Source of the DNA: Flavobacterium sp. CYK-55
GTDB taxonomy: Bacteria > Bacteroidota > Bacteroidia > Flavobacteriales > Flavobacteriaceae
Direction: 5' to 3'
NCBI RefSeq assembly: GCF_018413465.1
Contig: NZ_JAHCDK010000010.1
Location: forward strand, 1 to 64,000
Length of the DNA stretch: 64,000 bases
Under the pieces are notes generated by a model that had not been told where the DNA came from, ran no database searches, and worked only from the letters and a program-made list of their open reading frames with translations. A program made the translations under genes and the position numbers. Positions within the stretch are counted from its first letter, which is position 1. Every line of letters begins with the position of its first letter. Shown piece after piece: positions 1-8,570 of this stretch.

Positions 1-3000
1 TTCCGGCAGAAACGGGCGCAGTTACTGTTATTGTTCTCGTCGCAGTCGCATTCGGACATCCACCCGAACCAAGCACGGTATAAGTCATGGTTGAACTTCC
101 AGCAGCAACTCCGACAATCGCTCCGGTAGCAGCATTAATCGTAGCGACCGCAGGATTTGATGAAGTCCAAGTTCCACCCAAAACTGTTGAGGCAAAAGTC
201 ACCGAATCACCAATGCAAATATTTTGTGTTCCGGATAAAGTTCCGGCCACGACCGGCGCAGTTACCGTCACAGTTCTAGTCGCGGTTGCATTCGGACAAC
301 CGCCAGAACCCAAAACGGTATACGTCATGGTTGAGCTTCCGGCAGCAACCCCGACAATCGCTCCGGTTGAGGAATTTATCGTAGCGACTGCAGGATTTGA
401 TGAAGTCCAAGTTCCACCTAAAACAGTTGATGAAAAAGTCACAGAATCGCCGATGCAAATGTTTTGTGCTCCGGATAAAGTCCCGGCAGAAACGGGCGCA
501 GTCACAGTTACAATTCTAGTCGCGGTTGCATTCGGACATCCGCCAGAACCGAGCACAGTATAAGTCATGGTTGAGCTTCCGGTAGCAACCCCGACAATCG
601 CTCCGGTTGAGCTATTGATCGTTGCTACAGCTGGATTAGATGAAGTCCAAGTTCCACCTGAAACGGTTGAGGCAAAAGTGACAGAATCACCGATGCAAAT
701 GTTTTGTGTTCCGGATAAGCTTCCGGCAGAAACGGGCGCCGTGATGGTCACACCGGTTGTTGCTGACACATTCGGGCAACCTCCGATTCCTAGAATTGTA
801 TAAGTCACGGTATACGGACCAGGCGTTGAAGTGCTCGGATTAATATCTCCCGAAGCAGCATTAATGGAAAGTCCGGCTCCGGCAGAGAAGATTCCCCCAG
901 AGAAGCTTCCGGTTCCGGTTAAAGTTACTGCTTGAGCTGTTGACAAAGTGGTACAGAACGGACTTCCGGCATATGAAATTGAAGCTGTTGGTAAGACGCA
1001 ATTGTTGGCCGTACAGGTGAGCGAACTTGAGGTAAAACAACTCGGCGCTGGCCCGGTAGGGGTAAGGGTAATGCTTACGGTATCGCCTGGTGATAAGGCA
1101 TTAAAAGGATAAGAAGTCACGTTTCCGATGGCTCCCACATTCACCAAAGCACCGGCGTTGATTTGATAGGATAAATTATATCCGGTAGCACCACTTACAG
1201 CCGCCCAAGTAAAGAGAACTGATGAAGTGGTTGATGTTCCGCAATTAATCACCGGCGAGAGCATGCTACTCACATTGACCGTTCGCACATCCGATGCATT
1301 CGGACATCCGCCAGAACCCAAAACGGTATACGTCATGGTTGAGCTTCCGGCAGTAACCCCGACAATTGCTCCGGTTGAGGGATTAATGGTAGCGACCGCA
1401 GGATTTGATGAAGTCCAAGTTCCACCCAAAACTGTTGAGGCAAAAGTCACCGAATCACCAATGCAAATATTTTGAGTTCCGGATAAAGTTCCCGCCACCA
1501 CCGGCGCAGTCACAGTCACAGTTCTAGTCGCGGTTGCATTCGGACAACCGCCCGCACCTAAAACGGTATAGGTCATGGTTGATGTTCCGGCAGCAACTCC
1601 GACAATCGCTCCGGTTGAGCTATTAATCGTAGCGACTGCAGGATTTGATGAAGTCCAAGTTCCACCCAAAACCGTTGAGGCAAAAGTGACTGAATCACCA
1701 ATGCAGAAGTTTTGTGTTCCTGATAAAGTTCCGGCAGAAACGGGCGAAGTCACCGTCACAGTTCGCACATCCGACGCATTCGGGCATCCGCCAGAACCCA
1801 AAACGGTATAAGTCATGGTTGAACTTCCGGCAGCAACTCCAACAATCGCTCCGGTAGCAGCATTAATCGTAGCGACTGCAGGATTTGAAGAAGTCCAAGT
1901 TCCACCTAAAACCGTTGAAGCAAAAGTGACAGAATCTCCGATGCAAATATTTTGTGTTCCGGATAAAGTTCCTGCAATCGGAGGGGCTACAATCGTTATT
2001 GCAGTAGTTGTTGTAACCGCCGGACAACCTCCTGAAGCAGGAATAGTATACGTTACCGTATATGGCCCCGGTGTGCTTAAACTAGGGGTGATTAATCCCG
2101 TTGAGGGGTTGATCGAAAGTCCAGCACCAGCACTATAAGTTCCGCCAGTGTAGGTTCCGGTTCCGGTAAGTGTAACGGCTTGGGTTCCGGCAGTGGTACA
2201 AACTGAAGTTAACGGATAACTAATATTGGCAGTTGATCCTCCGCTCACATTGATGGTTACTGAACTGGTTGTACTACAGCCGGGACCATTGGTGGCTGTA
2301 AGCGTATAAGTAGTAGTTGTCGTAGGGCAAACAGTAGGCGTGAGTGTATTAGCATTAGTCATGGCGGTGGTTGGAGACCATGAAAAAGCAGGTTGCATAT
2401 TGCTCAAAGTAATAGACCAGTTGTTGATGATGCCAGTATCTATTCCGGAATCATCTCGGACAAATAATTGCCAAGTGCCATTGATATTCAATCCGTTTAA
2501 TCCTGTAAAAGCTTGTTCGGGAAGAAAGGAGCCTGTAAAAGGTGAAGCCCCTCCTGTTATTGCGGTTAAAGCTGACGAACTAAAACAAGTTCCGGTGTAA
2601 TTATCACCGCCACCACCATTATCAGATGAAAGTTCTATTTGAGTACCGTTAGGGGCTTGAAGAAAAATATCCAAATCACCGTCAAAAGTATGTGTAATGT
2701 CAAGGCAAACCGAAGCAATTGTTGTGTTGGTAACTGTAGTTGGGTTGATTCCTGAAACGCTAATCGGTGAGAACACACCTGTTGTATTGTTGTCAGGAAT
2801 TGTATATGAGGTATTGTTGCTAAAAGTAGTTGTGCCTATATAGCCAACAGCATTGGTTGACCCGCTAAGGTTGTAACAAGCTCCTGGGCAATGAGTGGTT
2901 CCGGCTCCTGCGCTGGCGGTAGGCAAAGGGTTTACATTGACTGTTTGTGTGATAGAGTTCTGACATCCACCCGGAACAGCCGTAACAAGTAAAGTAACCG

Positions 3001-4108
3001 TATGTGGTCCGGAAGTTGCATAAGTGTGTGTAGGGTTTTCAAGATTTGAGGTAAAACCGTCACCAAAATTCCAGCTGTAGGTGTAATTGCCCGGTGTTGT
3101 ATTGGTAAATTGTGTTGGGCTTCCCAAACAAGCCGTTGTTGCAGTAAAAGTTGGGTTGGGGCTAGCAAAAGTTGCCGTAGTTCCTCCAAAATTCATGATA
3201 AATCCTGAGGTAGAGGCCGCCGTAAATCGATCTACCAAAATTGTATAAGACTGCCCGGCAGTAACCGTAATACAAGACTCACACTGAAAACCGGCACAAC
3301 CTAATCCTGTTACCGGTGAGTCAGGGTCCCAATTACAAACAATTTGAGTTCCCGGACAATTAGCGGTTGTATTGTAAATGGCAAAATCGTAATCAATATC
3401 TGTTGTTGGATTAATCGTGAAGCACAATGTTCCAGAGGTAGCCACGGTAAAAGAATACCAATTTGATGAGCGCTCACCCGGTGAACCAAAACAACTTGGC
3501 CATTCTTGACTTGACCCAACACCACCGGGTCCATCGGGAACGCTAATATCGTTTAAATTACACAAGGTTTGTGATCCTGTACAATCTTGTGTTGGCAATG
3601 CAGGTCCGACAGGCGCGGCTTGTTGAACGCAGATACCGAATGTTCCTGTCAGGTTTCCTTTACCATCAATAGCTATGTAATAAGTGTTGCCTGTCGTGAG
3701 CCCGTGTACCACTATATTGTTGTTTAACAAATTTGCGGCAGTATTGACATCTTCTTGACAAGCTAACAAATTGAGTGAAGCACAGGTTCCGCTAAAAAGT
3801 GCAATTTGGGTATCGGCTAGCGTTCCTCCAAAATTGGTTGAAATTTCAATGTCGGCCGATGTTGCTACAAATGAAAACCATACTGTATTGCTCATGGTTG
3901 CAGGGTTCCAACAAGCCGGTGTAGCCGGATTGCCCGAGGTGGTTGCCGCCGCGTTTGTATACAAAATTGAAGTACAAGACCCAACTTCTACAGTCAACAC
4001 TTGAGCTGCCGAACACAAATCGTTGGCCGGTTGCGCCCACAAAAATGGAATGCCGGAAAAAAATCCGATCAAACTCAAAAGCAGTTTATGGAATAAACCG
4101 CGATTCAT
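1..4108 (-). CDS. Giant secreted repeat protein (PKD, P-domain, Ig-like repeats), C-terminus outside window
   Basis: The frame opens at the ATG ending at 4106 and stays open to the left edge, giving more than 1,360 residues; the end is missing. It begins with a signal peptide (MNRGLFHKLLLSLIGFF... cleaved near FLWAQ). Two domains rich in Cys and aromatic residues follow, with motifs such as NTVWFSF and SNWYSF. Next come a PKD domain (about 3170-2935, YSWNFGDG) and a proprotein-convertase P-type domain (about 2880-2400, ITHTFDGDLDIFL and NGTWQLFV). Ser/Thr/Gly-rich Ig-like repeats (AGTLSGTQNICIGDSVTF..., GGTWTSSNPAVATI) run to the edge. This make-up is typical of large flavobacterial surface or gliding-type adhesins exported by T9SS. 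The sorting domain would lie off the window, so secretion by T9SS is inferred. The start overlaps the stop of the upstream 90-residue gene. I cannot assign a ligand or enzymatic activity. Confidence 0.85.
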   Translation of the reverse strand, partial: MNRGLFHKLLLSLIGFFSGIPFLWAQPANDLCSAAQVLTVEVGSCTSILYTNAAATTSGNPATPACWNPATMSNTVWFSFVATSADIEISTNFGGTLADTQIALFSGTCASLNLLACQEDVNTAANLLNNNIVVHGLTTGNTYYIAIDGKGNLTGTFGICVQQAAPVGPALPTQDCTGSQTLCNLNDISVPDGPGGVGSSQEWPSCFGSPGERSSNWYSFTVATSGTLCFTINPTTDIDYDFAIYNTTANCPGTQIVCNWDPDSPVTGLGCAGFQCESCITVTAGQSYTILVDRFTAASTSGFIMNFGGTTATFASPNPTFTATTACLGSPTQFTNTTPGNYTYSWNFGDGFTSNLENPTHTYATSGPHTVTLLVTAVPGGCQNSITQTVNVNPLPTASAGAGTTHCPGACYNLSGSTNAVGYIGTTTFSNNTSYTIPDNNTTGVFSPISVSGINPTTVTNTTIASVCLDITHTFDGDLDIFLQAPNGTQIELSSDNGGGGDNYTGTCFSSSALTAITGGASPFTGSFLPEQAFTGLNGLNINGTWQLFVRDDSGIDTGIINNWSITLSNMQPAFSWSPTTAMTNANTLTPTVCPTTTTTYTLTATNGPGCSTTSSVTINVSGGSTANISYPLTSVCTTAGTQAVTLTGTGTYTGGTYSAGAGLSINPSTGLITPSLSTPGPYTVTYTIPASGGCPAVTTTTAITIVAPPIAGTLSGTQNICIGDSVTFASTVLGGTWTSSNPAVATINAATGAIVGVAAGSSTMTYTVLGSGGCPNASDVRTVTVTSPVSAGTLSGTQNFCIGDSVTFASTVLGGTWTSSNPAVATINSSTGAIVGVAAGTSTMTYTVLGAGGCPNATATRTVTVTAPVVAGTLSGTQNICIGDSVTFASTVLGGTWTSSNPAVATINPSTGAIVGVTAGSSTMTYTVLGSGGCPNASDVRTVNVSSMLSPVINCGTSTTSSVLFTWAAVSGATGYNLSYQINAGALVNVGAIGNVTSYPFNALSPGDTVSITLTPTGPAPSCFTSSSLTCTANNCVLPTASISYAGSPFCTTLSTAQAVTLTGTGSFSGGIFSAGAGLSINAASGDINPSTSTPGPYTVTYTILGIGGCPNVSATTGVTITAPVSAGSLSGTQNICIGDSVTFASTVSGGTWTSSNPAVATINSSTGAIVGVATGSSTMTYTVLGSGGCPNATATRIVTVTAPVSAGTLSGAQNICIGDSVTFSSTVLGGTWTSSNPAVATINSSTGAIVGVAAGSSTMTYTVLGSGGCPNATATRTVTVTAPVVAGTLSGTQNICIGDSVTFASTVLGGTWTSSNPAVATINAATGAIVGVAAGSSTMTYTVLGSGGCPNATATRTITVTAPVSAG
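87..806 (-). repeat. Tandem array of three 240-bp units encoding 80-residue Ig-like repeats
   Basis: Units start at 87, 327 and 567, an exact 240-bp period, so each adds 80 residues in frame within the giant protein. Most of the 5' half of each unit is nearly identical at the DNA level. The outer unit (567-806) diverges in its second half. Positions 1-86 are the end of a further unit, so the array continues beyond the left edge. Confidence 0.9.
1335..2054 (-). repeat. Second tandem array of three 240-bp Ig-like repeat units
   Basis: Units start at 1335, 1575 and 1815, again exactly 240 bp apart and in frame. They are close copies of the units at 87-806. The two arrays are separated by about 530 bp of unrelated coding sequence (807-1334). 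The outermost unit (1815-2054) is diverged in its second half, like the outer unit of the first array. Confidence 0.9.
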
Positions 4109-4380
4109 TAATGTTGATTTTTGGTTTTTTGTAGATGTTGAAGGTAAGCTTTGTAATCAACAGCTTTGTCATCTACCACATAGAAAACCTCCGGTGCTAT
4201 TTTGGTTCTTTTTAAAGACTCGTTTTGTAGCGGATTGATTACAGATGTTTTTTGATTAGTAGAAATCACCTTTTTCTGTTTGTCAGAAATAGCAGTCTTT
4301 GATTCTTGTTTTTCTGTTTGTGCTGAGCACAATGAAACGCAAAAAACCAGCGCGAGGGATGCGAGGTAGTTTTTTTTCAT
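4108..4380 (-). CDS. Small exported protein of unknown function, coupled to the giant repeat protein
   Basis: This 90-residue protein has a signal peptide (MKKNYLASLALVFCVSLCSAQ) and a short hydrophilic mature part rich in Lys, Thr and Gln, ending ...AYLQHLQKTKNQH. I do not recognise a family. Its TAA stop shares one base with the ATG of the giant protein (TAATG), so the two are almost certainly co-transcribed and translationally coupled. That coupling argues for a periplasmic or surface accessory role for the adhesin, such as a chaperone or partner, but this is inference from position only. There is no Cys directly after the signal region in a lipobox arrangement, so a lipoprotein is unlikely. 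Confidence 0.7.
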   Translation of the reverse strand: MKKNYLASLALVFCVSLCSAQTEKQESKTAISDKQKKVISTNQKTSVINPLQNESLKRTKIAPEVFYVVDDKAVDYKAYLQHLQKTKNQH

Positions 4381-4394
4381 AGTATCATAGCTTA

Positions 4395-4421
4395 GTGTTT
4401 TCTGCTGGGTCAGAAAAACAC
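4395..4421 (-). other. Hairpin in the leader of the 90-residue/adhesin operon
   Basis: The arms GTGTTTTCTG (4395-4404) and CAGAAAAACAC (4411-4421) are complementary except for one extra A, with a 6-nt loop. The hairpin ends about 15 nt before the ATG of the 90-residue gene and has no T-tract facing that gene. It could be a leader structure influencing translation or stability; this is inference. Confidence 0.45.
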
Positions 4422-4681
4422 AATAGGTTCATAGTTAATCGGTGTTGCTTTTGAATGATTAGGTAAATGAAGAAATTAAAAACGGGTTAAAATTTTAATT
4501 TCTACATGTATATGCGTGAATGGGTTTTTACGATATGCTTTGAAAATTTCAAAAAAACCTGAAAACATCAAGAAAATGCAACACAAACAAATGTAAAAAA
4601 TATATTCTTTTAACCTAAAAATTAATCATTGAAGTTTATCTACAGCTTATAGAGTTTAATCATCTATTTGAGTTTGTATCA
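4422..4681. other. Gene-free AT-rich stretch upstream of the adhesin operon
   Basis: No plausible coding frame is visible here. A 10-bp perfect inverted repeat (GAAATTAAAA 4472-4481, TTTTAATTTC 4493-4502) is the only structure noted, and in such AT-rich DNA it may be chance. No exact TAnnTTTG box was found on the minus strand, although the operon promoter should lie here. Confidence 0.5.
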
Positions 4682-4710
4682 ATAAAAAAAGCCCGACATT
4701 GCTGCCGAGC
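4682..4710 (-). terminator. Intrinsic terminator of the FecA-like receptor gene
   Basis: Read on the minus strand, GCTCGGCA and TGTCGGGC form an 8-bp stem (two wobbles) with a 4-nt loop, followed by a run of T. It lies about 30 bp after the receptor stop codon. Confidence 0.8.
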
Positions 4711-4741
4711 CTTTAAGCATGATTGGTTAGTTTATGGGTTT

Positions 4742-6970
4742 TTAGATTTTCATTCCAATTGAAATATAAAAAGTTCTAGCATCGCCGGGTAAAATTCCCG
4801 GTCCCGGATAACCTCCGGAACGACGAGTAGCATAAGTTTCATTGGTTAAATTGTTGATGCCAGCTTTGATGTTGTAATTTTTCAGGAATTTGTATTCGGC
4901 TGATAAATCGAGTAATTCATAACCTTCGAGCAATCCTGTGGTTCCGTTGGCTGAAGGTTTGATGGTATTGTTGGCATCAGTAAAAATTTCACCTGACATG
5001 CGATATTGAAGCGTAGTTGAAAATTGTGTTGTACTCCAAGACAAACCAAAACTATGGATGTATCTGGGTGCATTTTCAACGCGATTGCCAGATAAATTAC
5101 TTTCTTGAATATTGATGCTAGGCGCTGAACCTGAAGTAGTGTAGGTTTTAAAGTCAGTGTATCGCGCGTCTATAAAACTCATTGAAGCAAAGGCATCCAC
5201 GTTTCCGAAGGCATTTTTTACACCGAATAATTCAGTGATGTTGACGTTGACAAAACTCTCAATTCCTTTGTGGATGGTCTCGCCCAAATTGGTTCGGTAT
5301 AAATAAGTTCCTTGTGTCGGATCATTGTTGACAAACTGACGAACTCCCCCAATTTTGTTGTTGTATTGCAAGTAAAACAGTCCAAAGTCAAAGTTTAAGA
5401 TGTTTTTGTAGGTTCCGCGGTAGCCCAAATCAGCATTAAAACCGTCGGCATCTTTTAAATTTGAATCAATGACATCGGTTACCGCCGGAGGTGTTAAATC
5501 AGAGAATAAAACGGGTCTGTACGCTTGTGAAATATTGGCGTAAAAATTAGTGGTTCTGAGTTTGTATTCAAGGCCTAAACCCAAAAGTGGTTTGCTTCGT
5601 TTGAGCGATTGATCTTCAAGCATAACCGGATTTCCTGCATTCATGCCAAATCTGCCGCTTGCTTCAGATTGTATATTTTCATAACGCAACCCTGGAGTTA
5701 CACTAAATTGTTCGGTTAGTTTAAACTGATTTTCGGCAAAAAAAGCCAAGTTTTTGGTGGTGAAATCTAAATTGCGAGCAAATTCACCTTCAATGGTCAA
5801 ATCAAAGCTAGAGCCGGTGCTGCCATTTTCATCTTGCATCCGATGTGTTTTGGCTTGATACACACGGGCACCAAAAGCCAAGTTGTTTTTGATTTTTCCG
5901 AAATTAAACTTGTAAATGCTGCGTGTCTCAACCCCAAAATTTTCATATTCATCGCGGTCAACTCGACGATTTGCATAAGCATCTGTTGTTGGGTTGATAA
6001 CGTCAAAAGTATTGGCAGCGCCCGTATAACCCACGCTGTTTCTTTGACTGACCAATCCGAAAAGCTTTGTGTTTAAGCTCAAGCGATCATTAATTTGTGT
6101 GTCTAATTGTATGGCAAAAACATTCCACGGTGTTCCAAACCAGTTGCGTTCTCTAAAGGATTGTCTTGGATTGTCTTCAAATTGAGCATCAGTTAAACCA
6201 CCGGGTTGCTGCATTTTATAATCCATATTGGTGTATTCTGCAGAGAGTTTTGTTTTTTCGGTCCATCGATACTCTAGATAAGCATGCGTATTTCGCACAT
6301 TATATCGATTGTTTTTTCGCCAGCCATTTCCGCTGCGCAAATCATTATATATATAGTATGAGAACTTTTTGTAGCTACCGCCTATCGCGTTGTAAGAACT
6401 CATCATATCATAGCTGCCCACGGTGTTTTGTGATTCAAAAGTGAATTTTTTACTATTCTCTTTTTTAAGAATATAGTTAAGCATACCGCCAAATTGTGGT
6501 CCGAATTGCAAAGATGCGCCTCCTCGTACTATTTGTATGCTTTCAACAGCTTCCATCGGCGGATTGTAATATGCTTCGGGATAACCAAAAACATCTGATG
6601 AAATATCATAACCATTTTGCCTTGTGTTGAACTCCCAACTTCTATTTGGGCTTAATCCACGAACACCCACATTAACTTGAATGCCTGAACCTTCGTTTTC
6701 CCAAACTGTTACCCCGGGAACCCTTGAGAAAATTTCACGCGCATTGTTGGTAGCGAAGTTTGCGTTGATGTTTTCAAGTTTGATAACTTCGTTTTTTTTA
6801 CCAGAAAACAGGATGTTGTTTTTGATTTCAGGCATGCGTTCCGGACTTTGTTGCTTGGGTGAAACAATGACCGGATTGAGGACAATTGTTGAGTCTTTTG
6901 CAGGTAAAACATTTTGTGCGCTGAGTTTGCAAAGCAAGCCAAGACTTAAAAATAGATATAGTTGTTTCAT
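4742..6970 (-). CDS. TonB-dependent outer-membrane receptor, FecA-like
   Basis: This 742-residue protein has a signal peptide (MKQLYLFLSLGLLCKLSAQ). A plug domain follows at about residues 50-165, with the hallmark stretches REIFSRVPGVTVWENEG, GVRGLSPNRSW and VESIQIVRGGASLQFGPQFGG. A long beta-barrel ends in aromatic Phe-rich strands (ARTFYISIGMKI). It lacks the N-terminal carboxypeptidase-regulatory-like domain found on SusC-type receptors. The plug resembles that of ferric dicitrate receptors (FecA group), so an iron-chelate substrate is likely but not proven. It is a single gene with its own promoter (6991-7020) and terminator (4682-4710). No sigma/anti-sigma pair sits beside it, so FecIR-type control is not supported here. 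Confidence 0.88.
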   Translation of the reverse strand: MKQLYLFLSLGLLCKLSAQNVLPAKDSTIVLNPVIVSPKQQSPERMPEIKNNILFSGKKNEVIKLENINANFATNNAREIFSRVPGVTVWENEGSGIQVNVGVRGLSPNRSWEFNTRQNGYDISSDVFGYPEAYYNPPMEAVESIQIVRGGASLQFGPQFGGMLNYILKKENSKKFTFESQNTVGSYDMMSSYNAIGGSYKKFSYYIYNDLRSGNGWRKNNRYNVRNTHAYLEYRWTEKTKLSAEYTNMDYKMQQPGGLTDAQFEDNPRQSFRERNWFGTPWNVFAIQLDTQINDRLSLNTKLFGLVSQRNSVGYTGAANTFDVINPTTDAYANRRVDRDEYENFGVETRSIYKFNFGKIKNNLAFGARVYQAKTHRMQDENGSTGSSFDLTIEGEFARNLDFTTKNLAFFAENQFKLTEQFSVTPGLRYENIQSEASGRFGMNAGNPVMLEDQSLKRSKPLLGLGLEYKLRTTNFYANISQAYRPVLFSDLTPPAVTDVIDSNLKDADGFNADLGYRGTYKNILNFDFGLFYLQYNNKIGGVRQFVNNDPTQGTYLYRTNLGETIHKGIESFVNVNITELFGVKNAFGNVDAFASMSFIDARYTDFKTYTTSGSAPSINIQESNLSGNRVENAPRYIHSFGLSWSTTQFSTTLQYRMSGEIFTDANNTIKPSANGTTGLLEGYELLDLSAEYKFLKNYNIKAGINNLTNETYATRRSGGYPGPGILPGDARTFYISIGMKI

Positions 6971-6990
6971 AACTTTGTTTGTTTTGGCGG

Positions 6991-7020
6991 CAAATTTACT
7001 ATTAATATTTATTTAGACAA
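6991..7020 (-). promoter_or_regulatory. Bacteroidota-type promoter of the FecA-like receptor
   Basis: On the minus strand, TTG (7020-7018), a 19-nt spacer and TAAATTTG (6998-6991) match the TTG/TAnnTTTG primary promoter pattern. The -7 box lies about 20 nt before the start codon. Confidence 0.75.
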
Positions 7021-7133
7021 ATTATAAATAATATATTTTTCAGATTTAACTTTTAATCAAACAATAGGTAAATTTTCAACCATAAACTTTGTAAAAGGTG
7101 ACATTTGACACATTTTTCTCGGATATCAAAAAG

Positions 7134-7141
7134 TACCTTTG
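7134..7141 (+). promoter_or_regulatory. -7 box upstream of the SQR-like gene
   Basis: TACCTTTG is an exact TAnnTTTG match 19 nt before the ATG at 7161, implying a leader of only about 15 nt. The nearest TTG (7105-7107) has an over-long 26-nt spacer, so the -33 element is weak. Confidence 0.6.
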
Positions 7142-7160
7142 AGCTATAAATGCTCAACCA

Positions 7161-8363
7161 ATGAAAACTACTGTAATAATAGGAGGAAGCTTTGCCGGGA
7201 TGACAACAGCTCTTGAACTAAAACGAAAAGGAAAACAAGACCATAAAGTTATTTTGATTGATAAATCTCCGTTGTTTTTGTTTATTCCATCATTAATTTG
7301 GGTTCCGTTTGGCAGAAGAAACATTAAGGATATTTCATTCAGGAAAGATGAAATTTTAGCTAAAAAAGGTGTTGATTTTATTCATGCCGAGGCTCTAACG
7401 GTTGATACCAATGAGCAAGTCGTTAAAACCGATCACGGAGATTTTGCTTATGATGATTTAGTTATAGCCACCGGCCCAAAAGTAAAATATGATATTGCTC
7501 CCGGCGTTGAACAATATGCGCATTATATCGGAACACCATCAGGAGCCATGAAAACCAGAAAAGCGCTTGAAGAATTTAAAGCCAACCCCGGACCGATTGT
7601 TATTGGGGCTACTCAAAATGCAGGTTGTATGGGAGCGGCTTATGAGTTTTTGTTCAATGTTGAAAAATGGTTGCGCGAACAAAACATCCGCGAAAAAGTT
7701 GATTTGTATTGGATTACGCCCGAGGATTATTTAGGTCACTTTGGCATCGACGGTATGCCTATGGGTGAAGGAATGCTTAAAGTTTTTATGAAAATGTTTC
7801 ATATTCATTACCGTACACAAGTTGGTGTCAAAGAAGTAAAAGCCGATGCAGTAGTTTTGTCAACCGGTGAGGTTTTGCCTAGTAAATTTACGATGCTCAT
7901 GCCACCGTTTGTTGGGGTTGATTTTGTGACGCAATCAGAGAGTTTACAAGCCACCGCCAACGGGTATATTCCGGTGGGTGATGATTATCGACATTTGACT
8001 GTTCCTAATGTATGGGCAGCGGGAATAGCGGTTGATGTCAAGTTGCCGTTTACCCCAAAAGCAATTCCGTTTGCAAGTCCAAAAACCGGATATCCTTCAG
8101 ATGAAACCGGCAAAATTGTAGCCGAGAATATTTTGCGTGTTAGCCAAGGAAGAACCGATTTGAAACAAAAAGCGTGGGGTAAAATTCCGGGTGTTTGCAT
8201 TATGGATTGCGGCAAGAAAGAAGTCATTATTTTTTCAAATCATTTATTCAAACCCAGAACGATTGCGCTGATGATTCCAAATGTATTGTATGATTTCAGT
8301 AAGGTTTTACTCGAAAAATATTTTTTATGGAAAACCAAAAGAGGTTATGCGTTTTTGCCGTAA
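7161..8363 (+). CDS. Sulfide:quinone oxidoreductase-like FAD protein
   Basis: This 400-residue flavoprotein starts with an FAD-binding Rossmann motif (VIIGGSFAGM, residues 5-14). It has the second nucleotide-binding stretch VIATGP (101-106) and a PKTGYPSDETG segment (307-317) typical of the SQR/FCSD family. Cys156 lies in NAGCMGAAYEF, the position of a catalytic SQR cysteine; Cys346 and Cys350 lie in GVCIMDCG. The cysteine found near residue 128 in type I enzymes is absent. The likely role is membrane-associated oxidation of sulfide with electron transfer to quinone, in detoxification or energy gain. A related NADH dehydrogenase-like role cannot be excluded. It is divergent from the FecA-like receptor and looks monocistronic. 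Confidence 0.8.
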   Translation: MKTTVIIGGSFAGMTTALELKRKGKQDHKVILIDKSPLFLFIPSLIWVPFGRRNIKDISFRKDEILAKKGVDFIHAEALTVDTNEQVVKTDHGDFAYDDLVIATGPKVKYDIAPGVEQYAHYIGTPSGAMKTRKALEEFKANPGPIVIGATQNAGCMGAAYEFLFNVEKWLREQNIREKVDLYWITPEDYLGHFGIDGMPMGEGMLKVFMKMFHIHYRTQVGVKEVKADAVVLSTGEVLPSKFTMLMPPFVGVDFVTQSESLQATANGYIPVGDDYRHLTVPNVWAAGIAVDVKLPFTPKAIPFASPKTGYPSDETGKIVAENILRVSQGRTDLKQKAWGKIPGVCIMDCGKKEVIIFSNHLFKPRTIALMIPNVLYDFSKVLLEKYFLWKTKRGYAFLP

Positions 8364-8371
8364 CACTAAAT

Positions 8372-8401
8372 AAAAAAAGCCCTCACATTTCTGTGAAGGC
8401 T
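8372..8401 (-). terminator. Terminator between SQR gene and tRNA-Asn
   Basis: The arms AGCCCTCACA (8378-8387) and TGTGAAGGCT (8392-8401) pair with one mismatch around a 4-nt loop. The A-run at 8372-8378 gives a T-tract on the minus strand, so this mainly ends the tRNA transcript. It may also stop the converging SQR transcript. Confidence 0.75.
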
Positions 8402-8413
8402 TATTGTTGCTTG

Positions 8414-8487
8414 CTCCCCCTCTTGGGCTCGAACCAAGGACCCTCTGATTAACAGTCAGATGCTCTAACCAACTGAGCTAAGGAGGA
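8414..8487 (-). tRNA. tRNA-Asn (anticodon GTT)
   Basis: A 74-nt cloverleaf is read on the minus strand. The acceptor is TCCTCCT/AGGGGGA, the D-arm GCTC/GAGC, the anticodon loop CTGTTAA with GTT, and the T-arm CTTGG-TTCGAGC-CCAAG, with discriminator G. The CCA end is not encoded. A promoter and a terminator flank it, so it is a single-gene unit. Confidence 0.96.
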
Positions 8488-8512
8488 AGGCGTATTGCCT
8501 TTAAAAGCGGTG

Positions 8513-8542
8513 CAAATATAATGCGAAAAATATTTTACGCAA
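8513..8542 (-). promoter_or_regulatory. Promoter of tRNA-Asn
   Basis: On the minus strand, TTG (8542-8540), 19 nt and TATATTTG (8520-8513) form an exact match to the flavobacterial pattern, 25 nt before the mature tRNA. Confidence 0.8.
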
Positions 8543-8570
8543 ATAAAAACCGCAAAATTTTCAAAAAATA

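Noticed and set aside
87..2054. A CRISPR-like or satellite repeat because of regular spacing.
   Set aside because: The period is 240 bp, in frame, with no short repeat/spacer structure; it encodes protein repeats.
87..2138. Several plus-strand frames of 78-158 codons with repeating Pro/Val-rich translations.
   Set aside because: They are the reverse reading of the tandem repeats of the giant minus-strand protein, whose frame stays open from 4108 to the edge and has a signal peptide, PKD and P domains.
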